A DNA stretch of 16,763 bases. Origin: Fidelibacterota bacterium (GTDB lineage Bacteria > Fidelibacterota > Marinisomatia > SCGC-AAA003-L08 > GCA-002704045). A model generated the notes under the pieces. The model made no database searches. It was not told where the DNA came from and worked only from the letters and a program-made list of their open reading frames with translations. Shown here piece by piece: positions 1 to 7,800 of the stretch (positions are counted from its first letter, which is position 1; each line of letters opens with the position of its first letter). The position numbers were made by a program, and so were the translations under genes. The DNA is taken from assembly GCA_002704045.1 (NCBI GenBank), contig PAFF01000028.1, forward strand, positions 1-16,763. The letters are read 5' to 3'.

Positions 1-66
1 CGCCCCCCCCGGCGGGGCTTGGTTGATGGAGTAAGATCAAAAGCGTTAATTAATAAAAATCTAATT
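1..66. repeat. Left copy of 66-bp perfect inverted repeat
   Basis: Bases 1-66 are the exact reverse complement of 16599-16664; identity breaks at base 67. The outer 22 bases are GC-rich, contain a C8 tract, and also match one half of the palindrome at 10570-10602. The remaining 44 bases are AT-rich and unique to the two ends. The window begins inside the palindromic part, so the true outer edge and any target-site duplication cannot be seen. It could be a transposon end, a dispersed genomic repeat, or an assembly break in a hard-to-sequence hairpin. Confidence 0.9.
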
Positions 67-117
67 ATCCTTACTTTACTTCATAATAATGTTTACTGCA
101 TTCCATCCTTTATATAG

Positions 118-164
118 TTGCTTTTAGGTTTCGAAATAATACTATATACTGCTCTGTAGTATAT
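118..164 (+). promoter_or_regulatory. Promoter and RcnR-type operator candidate
   Basis: A -35-like TTGCTT (118-123) and -10-like TACTAT (140-145) are 16 bp apart; an alternative -10 is TATACT (145-150). A 7-bp inverted repeat, atatact/agtatat with a 7-base spacer, spans 144-164 and runs into the ATG at 163. Its core TACT-N7-AGTA (147-161) has the end bases and spacing of the E. coli RcnR motif TACT-G6-N-AGTA, recalled from the literature, but without the G tract. Position over the start codon suggests autorepression. No Shine-Dalgarno precedes the ATG. Confidence 0.55.
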
Positions 165-435
165 GGGTCACACAACAAAAAACAAAAAATCGATGCAAAG
201 CCGTCTAAACCGTATTATCGGTCAGCTCAACGGTGTCCAAGGGTTGATCGAGTCTGATACAGACTGTTACAAAGTCCTTCAGCAAATGACAGCTGCCAGA
301 GGCGCATTAAACACCTTAATTCAACGATACCTTGAAGATCACTTAGTAGAACATGTTGTACGTGAAGAAGACACAGAAAAACGTCATCAGGGTGGTGAAG
401 AAGTCGTCCGTTTAATTAGGTCATATATGAAGTGA
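163..435 (+). CDS. rcnR: RcnR/CsoR/FrmR-family metal-sensing repressor
   Basis: A 90-residue all-helical DUF156 protein, the usual family length. Such proteins are tetrameric cytoplasmic repressors that release DNA on binding metal or aldehyde. The ligand positions read His3, Cys35, His60, His64, which is the RcnR (Ni/Co) set; CsoR copper sensors carry Cys-His-Cys and FrmR lacks the last ligand. The N-terminus MGHT resembles RcnR MSHT, where the N-terminal amine and His3 take part in binding. The start at 163 is chosen because it keeps His3, although no ribosome site precedes it. The DUF3147 gene follows after 13 bases. Family is certain; Ni/Co specificity is inferred from residues. It could regulate itself and the second efflux operon at 10671. 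Confidence 0.85.
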   Translation: MGHTTKNKKSMQSRLNRIIGQLNGVQGLIESDTDCYKVLQQMTAARGALNTLIQRYLEDHLVEHVVREEDTEKRHQGGEEVVRLIRSYMK

Positions 436-448
436 TGGAAAAGCAGTA

Positions 449-796
449 ATGTTATATTTGATAAAACTTTTAATTTCAGCTGCAACCATTGTTGTTGTGT
501 CCGAACTAGGTAAGCGGGTATCTTGGTTGGCGGCGCTTGTAGCTTCATTACCTTTAACCTCACTCTTAGCGCTTGTATGGCTTTACATAGATACACGAAG
601 TTCTGAAAAAGTAATTGCTTTATCCAAAGGCATCTTGTGGGCTGTATTACCCTCATTTACATTCTTTATTGTGTTTCCTTTTGTAATGAAATGGAGTGAT
701 TCATTTGGACTAAGCTTGGTAGTCTCAGTAGCTGTGATGTTTGTAGGGTATTTGATTTATGTGATCGCCTTGAAACAATTCGGAATCAATATTTAG
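449..796 (+). CDS. DUF3147 family small membrane protein
   Basis: A 115-residue very hydrophobic protein with about four predicted membrane segments, near residues 2-18, 26-46, 59-78 and 86-108. The charged loop with WLYIDTRSSEKV between the second and third, and the phrase LAALVASLP, are typical of DUF3147, an inner-membrane family with no assigned function. It starts 13 bases after the repressor stop with a weak GGAA ribosome site at 437-440, so it is probably co-transcribed and under the same metal control. A role in metal handling is suggested only by that pairing; there are no obvious Cys/His metal ligands. No terminator or gene is visible in the following 165 bases except the next promoter. 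Confidence 0.75.
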   Translation: MLYLIKLLISAATIVVVSELGKRVSWLAALVASLPLTSLLALVWLYIDTRSSEKVIALSKGILWAVLPSFTFFIVFPFVMKWSDSFGLSLVVSVAVMFVGYLIYVIALKQFGINI

Positions 797-930
797 GTTA
801 GTTATTATATCTATTCATCAACAATGTATTCCCCAACACAGATACCGAGCTGAATCCCATCGCCTCTAAAGGAATCCCGCAGCATTATATGCAAAGGCCC
901 AGAATAGATTTTTAAAGCTCCGAAAACATG

Positions 931-957
931 TTGTCAGCAACCAATAAATGATATACT
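931..957 (+). promoter_or_regulatory. Promoter of the Cus/Cop operon
   Basis: TTGTCA (931-936) and TATACT (952-957) each differ from the sigma-70 consensus by one base, but the spacer is only 15 bp. Transcription would begin about 6-8 bases after the -10, at or just beyond the ATG at 962, giving a leaderless message. No CueR-like or other clear dyad is seen. The short spacer may indicate need for an activator; this is inference. Confidence 0.5.
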
Positions 958-961
958 ACTT

Positions 962-1393
962 ATGATGAAAAAATTCTGGTGTGTATTATTAATATGCTTT
1001 TTAAGCACTGCATTTTTTGGGGATTTACTACATCATTGTCTGTCGTGCACATCAGGTCAATTCACACATTGTATACAAACAGTCTCTCAGAATCAGAATA
1101 ACCCCTCCTGCCATACCGCTGCAGCTGTAGAGAAAAAGACATGTTGTCCTTCAGACAATCAAGCAGCAACCGATGATTGCCAAGTATGTTCCAGTCATGA
1201 TCAACCAGCGGCTAGTGAGAAAATTGTTGATACTCACATTAAATCAAAATTTCACTTTGAAAACGTTGTAGCTCAAGTTAATCCTTTTTCTAATATAGCC
1301 CCCCCCGAAAAGAACATTACTAAATTCAAGCTGAGGCGTTTTCCTTTAATGTCTTCAGTGACTTTTCTCAAGACAATTCGCCTCTTGTGTTAA
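962..1393 (+). CDS. Small exported Cys-rich protein, first gene of Cus/Cop operon
   Basis: 143 residues with an N-terminal hydrophobic signal (about 4-20) and then nine Cys: 26, 29, 37, 50, 61, 62, 73, 76 and the last residue 143. They form CLSC, CC and DCQVC motifs interspersed with His, as expected of a periplasmic or membrane-attached metal-binding protein. The C-terminus is basic then hydrophobic, ending FLKTIRLLC. ATG at 962 or 965 could be the start; neither has a Shine-Dalgarno and both sit at the predicted transcription start. Codons 113-115 contain a C8 run (1299-1306) prone to slippage. I do not recognise a named family. Length, CxxC position and C-terminal tail match the first gene of the second operon (10671-11111), suggesting a shared role beside RND efflux genes. 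Confidence 0.75.
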   Translation: MMKKFWCVLLICFLSTAFFGDLLHHCLSCTSGQFTHCIQTVSQNQNNPSCHTAAAVEKKTCCPSDNQAATDDCQVCSSHDQPAASEKIVDTHIKSKFHFENVVAQVNPFSNIAPPEKNITKFKLRRFPLMSSVTFLKTIRLLC

Positions 1394-1405
1394 AAATTCT
1401 TATAT

Positions 1406-1424
1406 AGACACAGTTGAAGTGTCT
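1406..1424 (+). promoter_or_regulatory. Intercistronic stem-loop
   Basis: AGACAC pairs with GTGTCT across a 7-base loop, with a possible extra T-G pair. It lies in the 68-base gap between the small exported protein and the outer-membrane factor. No T tract follows, so it is not a standard terminator; mRNA stability or partial attenuation are possible roles. A comparable hairpin occupies the same place in the second operon. Confidence 0.4.
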
Positions 1425-1461
1425 GTCTAAACGCTTCAAAATTAATCTAAGGTAGGAAACT

Positions 1462-2709
1462 ATGAATACAAAACGAAAATGGCTTGCCAGCCTATTCGTT
1501 CTCATTGGGTTATCTCAAAGCATGTTAGCTTCAGAGATCGTGTTTCAATCGACCCATGAGCTCGTCGAATATAGCTTAAGGCATAATGCTCAATTACAAT
1601 CTAAACATGCGCTCTGGAAAGCAGCGATGGAACAACCTAACACCCTGGGGAGTTTGCCGGACCCAATGGTTGGGGTTCGATTAAATGGATCTCCGTCAAA
1701 AACGGAGGCGCACTCTTTTGATCAGAAACGCTATGTCGCTTCTCAATCTTTTCCCTTTTTTGGCGAACGCTCTCATTTACAGCAATTAGGAAAAGATAAG
1801 TCAGCGTCTGCATACCTCACCTACCTGCAAGAAAAAAACCAATTAACACTGTCTATGTTACGAACTGCTTATGCCTATTATCTAAACGAAGAATTGATCA
1901 GCATTACCAGAAAAAATAAAGAGGTGTTAGACCACTTGATCAATATAGCCGATGTGAAATATCAAGCTGGATTAGGGCTTCAAGCCAATGTATTAAAAGC
2001 CAAGGTAGCAAAAGACAAATTTGACGAAGAATTACTGTCTTTATTACACCAAAAGACGGTTATTCTCAATTCTTTAACACAACTTTTGAATCTCCCTACA
2101 GCGTCGATAGCCCTTCGAGACACTTATCCTACCAAGCAGGTTTTAACTTCTAAAAACGCTATAGATAACTGGGTAAGCGACACACTCACTGTTAAACAGG
2201 CAGAAGCGCTGCTCACGATTTCACATGGTAAGCTCACCGTCGAAAAAGATCGATATTTGCCTAATTTTACCGCTCAAATGGAGTATTGGGATAATGCCGC
2301 CATGGACAACCAGTTTGGCGGTCAAATTATGATGACGGTACCTTGGTTTAATACAAAAAATTCAGCGTCTATAGATGAAGCCAAGTATCAGAAAAAAGCC
2401 CGCGGGGCATCATTGAAGGATATAAAATCCAAAGTGCGTGCTAGGCTTACCTCTTTGGTTTCAGAGATTCAAACTACGGATAAAATACTTCAGCTTTATG
2501 ATGAGTCTCTACTCAAGAATGCCGAGCTTGCGCTCTCTAATTTTCAGAAAGCGTTTGAAGTAGACAAAGCCTCATTCATTGATTATTTCGAAGCAGAGCA
2601 AACCGTATTTCAGCTTGAAAAGCGCTATGCAATTCAAAAAAAACGATATTTTACGACATTAGCCACCTTAAAGTGGCAATTTGAAAAAGGAGCGCTTCCG
2701 GATGAATAA
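1462..2709 (+). CDS. cusC: CusC-like TolC-family outer membrane factor
   Basis: A 415-residue protein, normal length for the family, with a signal peptide (about 1-23, cleavage after Ala). It should form the trimeric outer-membrane channel of the Cus-type complex. TolC-family landmarks are LPDPMVGVRLNGSP near residue 55, the SFPFFGER motif before the first long helix, long charged amphipathic helices, and the internal second repeat. The start has an AGGTAGGAAAC ribosome site. No lipobox Cys is present, so unlike E. coli CusC it is not predicted to be a lipoprotein. It overlaps the adaptor gene by 8 bases, so translation is coupled. Family is clear; Cu/Ag assignment rests on neighbours. Confidence 0.85.
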   Translation: MNTKRKWLASLFVLIGLSQSMLASEIVFQSTHELVEYSLRHNAQLQSKHALWKAAMEQPNTLGSLPDPMVGVRLNGSPSKTEAHSFDQKRYVASQSFPFFGERSHLQQLGKDKSASAYLTYLQEKNQLTLSMLRTAYAYYLNEELISITRKNKEVLDHLINIADVKYQAGLGLQANVLKAKVAKDKFDEELLSLLHQKTVILNSLTQLLNLPTASIALRDTYPTKQVLTSKNAIDNWVSDTLTVKQAEALLTISHGKLTVEKDRYLPNFTAQMEYWDNAAMDNQFGGQIMMTVPWFNTKNSASIDEAKYQKKARGASLKDIKSKVRARLTSLVSEIQTTDKILQLYDESLLKNAELALSNFQKAFEVDKASFIDYFEAEQTVFQLEKRYAIQKKRYFTTLATLKWQFEKGALPDE

Positions 2710-4246
2710 TGAATTAAAAAAATGGGGTAGCCTCACGCTAGTTTTATTGCTAGCAATAGGCATTGGATACAGAGTTACAAAATCGTTTGCATCCCCATCC
2801 GAGTCACACGTTGACTCTATGGCAATGACCACAGCATATACCTGCGCTATGCATCCCACAATCCAAAAGAATGCGCCTGGGACATGTCCTCTTTGTGCAA
2901 TGGATTTGATTCCTGTTGAAAATGAGATGTCGTTTTCAGAGTCGGATAAAAAATCAGAACGCAAGATAAAATATTGGCAAGCGCCTATGGATCCTACTTA
3001 CAAACGAGATACCCCTGGAAAATCCCCTATGGGTATGGATTTAGTACCCGTTTATGAAGAAGGTGATCAAGACCAACCTCTTCAGACACTACGTCTATCG
3101 CCAAGAGCAGAAAAATTAGCTGAAGTTGAAGTGAGCCCTGTGACTAGGTCATTTGCAACAGAAACCTTACGGTTATCGGGAAAAATTGTTGTGGATGAAA
3201 CACGACTAGAAACGATTAGCGCATGGTTTCCGGGACGAATTGAACAATTATTTATAGACTACACGGGTATCACAGTTGAAAAGAACACCCATATGGCAAA
3301 AATATACAGCCCAGAACTGTTGGTCGCTCAGAAAGAATTGTTAGAGGCTGTAAGGTCTGGCTCTTCAAGACTTATAACATCTAGTAGAGAAAAACTGAGG
3401 CTTTGGGGGTTAAGTGCCTCTCAAATCAAGCAGATTGAAAAAACAGGGCGTGTATCCGATGCGCTTACATTGCGTACATCTATTGGTGGGACCGTTCTTA
3501 AAAAACATGTTAATGAAGGTGAGTACGTAAAAACGGGGAGTAAGATTTATGATGTGGCTAATCTAGATCGTCTTTGGTTCGTTGCGGATGTTTACGAACC
3601 TGATATTTCAAAACTCTTTTACGGACAGAAAGCTCAATTTGTTACAGAGGCCTATCCAGGAGAGCAATTTAATATTGTAATCACCTTTATAGACCCTGTA
3701 GTAAACCCAAGAAGTAGAACGGTGCGTGTACGAGGGATTGTGGATAACAAGCATCGAAGACTTAAACCAGACATGTTAGCCAAAGCAACTATCAATGTAA
3801 ATTATTCAACTTCAGGACCGGTACAGGATCGCGCAATTCAAGATCTTTATGTGAGCCCTATGCACCCTGAAGAATATTCTGAAAAACCGGGAAAATGCCC
3901 AATTTGTCAAATGCCTTTAAAAAAAGCATCTGAACTAGGGCTCGCTAAACCAGTTTCTTCTCAGAAACCATTACTCATCCCTTCCTCCGCCCCTCTCATC
4001 ACTGGCAAACGAGCTATCGTATACGTAAAAGTATCTGATAGGCCAGGCATGTATGAAGGACGAGTTGTACACCTGGGAGCTAGAGTGGGTGATTTTTATA
4101 TTGTGAAGCATGGACTTCAAGAGGGTGAATACGTTGTAACAAAAGGGAATTTCAAAATTGACAGTGCCATGCAAATTCAAGCCAAGCCAAGCATGATGCA
4201 ACCCAAAGGTGGAAGCGGTCACGCAGCATCGGAACATAATCATTAA
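2702..4246 (+). CDS. cusB: CusB-like RND periplasmic adaptor with three metal-binding motifs
   Basis: 514 residues from the ATG at 2702, chosen for its AGGAG site at 2688-2692; an in-frame TTG at 2681 would put the start before that site. After an N-terminal membrane anchor (about 11-28) come a heavy-metal-binding motif (46-72; YTCAMHP then CPLCAM), a CusB-type Met motif (91-118; YWQAPMDP then KSPMGMDLVP), the barrel-sandwich and helical region, the beta-barrel, a third motif inserted at 383-405 (YVSPMHP then CPICQM, lacking the first Cys), and the membrane-proximal domain ending in a His-rich tail. It bridges CusA and CusC and probably passes Cu(I)/Ag(I) to the pump. The usual Gly of CPxCGM is Ala and Gln in the two Cys motifs. 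It is followed by the DUF3347 gene. Confidence 0.87.
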   Translation: MNNELKKWGSLTLVLLLAIGIGYRVTKSFASPSESHVDSMAMTTAYTCAMHPTIQKNAPGTCPLCAMDLIPVENEMSFSESDKKSERKIKYWQAPMDPTYKRDTPGKSPMGMDLVPVYEEGDQDQPLQTLRLSPRAEKLAEVEVSPVTRSFATETLRLSGKIVVDETRLETISAWFPGRIEQLFIDYTGITVEKNTHMAKIYSPELLVAQKELLEAVRSGSSRLITSSREKLRLWGLSASQIKQIEKTGRVSDALTLRTSIGGTVLKKHVNEGEYVKTGSKIYDVANLDRLWFVADVYEPDISKLFYGQKAQFVTEAYPGEQFNIVITFIDPVVNPRSRTVRVRGIVDNKHRRLKPDMLAKATINVNYSTSGPVQDRAIQDLYVSPMHPEEYSEKPGKCPICQMPLKKASELGLAKPVSSQKPLLIPSSAPLITGKRAIVYVKVSDRPGMYEGRVVHLGARVGDFYIVKHGLQEGEYVVTKGNFKIDSAMQIQAKPSMMQPKGGSGHAASEHNH

Positions 4247-4262
4247 TAAGGAGAGTATTATC

Positions 4263-4811
4263 GTGAATAAAAAAACAATCATTATTATTACAGTTTTAGG
4301 TTTAGGTATCGGAAGTTTTGTTGCGTTTAAAACAAATACATCTCCCTCTTACACACCTATGTCACATGAGTCGACGAACGATATTGAACATCGTCATTCA
4401 GGAAACAAGCACCACAACACGGAGGTTTCTCACTATAAAGAAAGCTTAGAGCACTATTTTGAACTTCAAAATTCTTTAGCAAATGATAATTTAAACCGAG
4501 CTAAACAGGCCGCCGAAAAGCTTGCCGCTGCTTTAGGCAATCATAACAACGCCACCCCTCTTGCACATCAAGTTCACAGTGCCGAAAGCATCGAAACGGC
4601 ACGACGATTTTTTGAATCATTATCATCAGAAATAGAACGCCTTATTCTGCATCATGGTATTCCAGAGGGAATGCATATTGGCAAGTATTATTGCCCAATG
4701 GTAGATGGGAATCGAGGCGCTTCGTGGTTACAAAACTCGGAGGGAACACTAAATCCATATTTTGGGGCACAAATGTTGAGGTGTGGGTCTAAACTGGAGA
4801 CATTAGAATGA
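4263..4811 (+). CDS. DUF3347 domain periplasmic protein
   Basis: 182 residues from the GTG at 4263, preceded by AAGGAGAG; an in-frame ATG at 4209 inside cusB was rejected as it has no such site and would bury the hydrophobic segment. An N-terminal membrane anchor or signal (about 4-22) is followed by a His-rich linker (HRHSGNKHH) and a DUF3347 domain. Family hallmarks visible are HYFELQNSLANDN, YYCPM (Cys144, Met146), GASWLQ, NPYFGAQML and RCG (Cys174). This domain is often fused to or beside CusB-type adaptors; the Cys and Met residues suggest metal binding, perhaps as a chaperone replacing CusF, which is absent. Its stop overlaps the cusA start as ATGA. Confidence 0.85.
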   Translation: MNKKTIIIITVLGLGIGSFVAFKTNTSPSYTPMSHESTNDIEHRHSGNKHHNTEVSHYKESLEHYFELQNSLANDNLNRAKQAAEKLAAALGNHNNATPLAHQVHSAESIETARRFFESLSSEIERLILHHGIPEGMHIGKYYCPMVDGNRGASWLQNSEGTLNPYFGAQMLRCGSKLETLE

Positions 4812-7800
4812 CCCCCCCAATAGAACCTAAAACCCTATTACAAAAACTTATTTGGTTTTGCCTCAACCAAAAACTAATTGTATTTATGGGGTTATTTTTA
4901 ATAATTGGTTGGGGGATTATGGTTGCGCCCTTTAAATGGGACATCGATTTACCAAGAACGCCTATAGCCGTAGACGCTATTCCAGACATTGGTGAAAACC
5001 AACAGATCGTTTTTACAAAATGGCCAGGTAGATCTCCTCAAGATGTGGAAGATCAAATTACCTACCCTCTGACGGTGGCATTACTGGGCGTACCTGAAGT
5101 GAAAACAGTCCGAAGTTTTTCTATGTTTGGGTTTTCAAGTATCTATGTCGTATTTAAAGAAAAGGCGGAATTTTACTGGAGTCGAACACGCATATTAGAG
5201 AAGCTAAATTCCTTATCTCCAGGAACACTACCCAGTGGTGTGAGTCCAACATTAGGTCCTGACGCCACTGCTCTTGGGCAAATTTTTTGGTATACCCTTG
5301 AGGGACATGATCAAGATGGGAATCCAACTGGGGGATGGAACCTTGATGAATTAAGAAGTATACAAGACTGGCAAGTACGGTTTGCACTTTTATCTGCTGA
5401 TGGCGTTAGTGACGTTGCATCTATTGGTGGTTTTGTTAAGGAATATCAGATTGATGTGGACCCCGATGCCTTATCGCATTATGGTGTCACACTTGAAGAT
5501 GTGATGATGGCCGTCAAGATGTCGAATCAGGACATTGGCGCTAAAACTATTGAGGTGAATCGTGTTGAGTATGTGATTCGTGGCATTGGGTTTATTAAAG
5601 CGCTTGAGGATATTGAAAATGCAGTTGTTAAAACCGTCAATGACACACCTATTTATGTGAAACAAGTGGCTAATGTTGTTGAAGGCCCTGCGTTAAGACG
5701 TGGGGTATTGGATAAAGGAGGCGCCGAAGCGGTGGGTGGCGTTGTTGTGGCTCGATTTGGTGCTAACCCATTAAATGTTATTGAACAGGTTAAAGAAAAA
5801 CTAGTTGAAATAGAATCTGGATTACCAGAAAAAATATTGCCGGATGGCACTGTAAGTAAAATTAAAATAGTGCCATTTTACGACAGATCAGGACTTATTA
5901 ATGAAACACTTGGCACTTTAAATAAAGCCCTTTTTGAAGAAATAATTATTACGGTTATTGTCGTGCTTCTTTTAATAATGAATATTAGAAGCTCTCTTCT
6001 GATATCAGGCATGCTGCCCCTTTCTGTTTTAATGACATTTATTGCAATGAAAATATTTGGGGTTGAAGCCAACATCGTCGCTCTGTCTGGCATTGCGATT
6101 GCCATTGGTACCATCGTTGATATGGGGATTGTGATGACAGAAAACATTGTCAAACGTTTAGGTGAGGCGTCAGCTGACGAGCATAAATTAACTGTCATTT
6201 ATAAGGCATCTATTGAAGTGGGGTCTGCTGTATTAACCGCTGTTATTACAACGATCATCAGTTTTTTGCCTGTATTCACCATGATAGGCGCCGAAGGAAA
6301 ATTGTTTAAGCCACTAGCGCTTACAAAATCTTTTGCATTAGTCTCTTCTATTTTAATAGCCTTGTTTATTTTGCCACCTGTTGCCTACTTCTTATTTGGT
6401 CGAAAATGGGAAGTACCTGAAAAAGTAAAAGAAAAATGGGGTTGGTTACGTCAAAGAACCAAGCCAATTAGCCTTATTTTAATTGGGTTGATGGGCGTCT
6501 TGTTAGCACATAGTTGGATGCCACTAGGTGTTGAAAAACATCTCGTGTTTAATGTTGTTTTTGTCTTTTTAATGATTGGGAGTATTTTAGGCGGTATCGC
6601 GTACTTTCAATATATTTACCCAAAACTACTAGCATGGTGTTTGGAAAATAAAGGACGATTTTTAGCCATTCCAAGCATAATTCTTTTGTGTGGAATGCTC
6701 ATCTGGGCAAATTTGGGTAAAGAGTTTATGCCTGCACTGGATGAGGGCGCCTTTTTGTATATGCCAACAACAATGACCCATGCTTCGATTACTGAAGCCC
6801 ATGATGTCTTGCAAAAACAAGACATGGCATTATCTTCTATACCAGAAATAGAGTCTGTTGTTGGAAAATTGGGACGAGCCGAAACGGCACTTGATCCGGC
6901 CCCCATTTCTATGATTGAGACCATTATTAACTATAAACCTGAATACAGTGTTAATACTCGAGGTGAACGAATTCGAAACTGGCGGCCACATATTAAAAGT
7001 CCCAACGACATATGGCGAGAGGTACAGCAAGCCGCACAAATACCTGGTTCAACATCTGCTCCAAAGCTTCAGCCTATAGAAGCACGACTTGTCATGCTAC
7101 AAAGTGGCGTGCGCGCACCGATGGCGATTAAAGTTAAAGGCCCTGATTTAAAAACAATTGAAGGGTTTGGCATGGAATTTGAGAAAGTATTAAAGGAGGT
7201 GCCACATGTTGAGTCATCAGCCGTGTTTGCAGATCGCGTCGTTGGTAAGCCTTACTATGAAATACACGTAGACCGTGAGGCTATTTCTCGGCATGGTATT
7301 ATGCTTAACAAGGTTCAAAAAGCCATCATGATGGCTGTGGGAGGGATGGAAATCACTCAAACTGTTGAAGGTCGAGAACGATATGCTGTTCGAATACGGT
7401 ATCAACGTGAATTACGAGATAGTATTGAAGCCTTGGACAGCATTCGAGTGGATTCTCCGAAAGGGTACCAGGTGCCTCTGACACAATTAGCGGATATTAA
7501 GTATGTTCGTGGTCCTCAAGTCATTAAAAGTGAAGATACTTTTCTGACTTCATACGTGATTTTTGATAAACAGGTTGATGTGTCCGAAATGGAGGCTATT
7601 ACACAGTCTCAAAAAACGATCGAAAAAAAAATAGCGTCAGGACTATTAAAGGTACCTAATGGGGTGAGTTTTGAATTTACAGGAAATTATCAAAACCTAC
7701 TGCGATCTGAAAAAACGCTTAAAATTGTATTACCCTTAGCCTTATTTTTGATATTTATGGTTTTGTATTTACAATTTAGCTCGATAGCATTGACGTCTTT

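Noticed and set aside
931..961. CueR- or CusR-type copper box before the Cus/Cop operon
   Set aside because: No dyad of the expected kind and no 19-20 bp spacer are present; the -35/-10 spacing is 15 bp.
2681..2701. TTG start for the CusB-like adaptor
   Set aside because: The AGGAG at 2688-2692 lies after it and correctly spaced before the ATG at 2702.
4209..4262. Upstream ATG extension of the DUF3347 protein inside cusB
   Set aside because: It would place 18 extra residues before the membrane segment and lacks a ribosome site; the GTG at 4263 has AAGGAGAG at good spacing.
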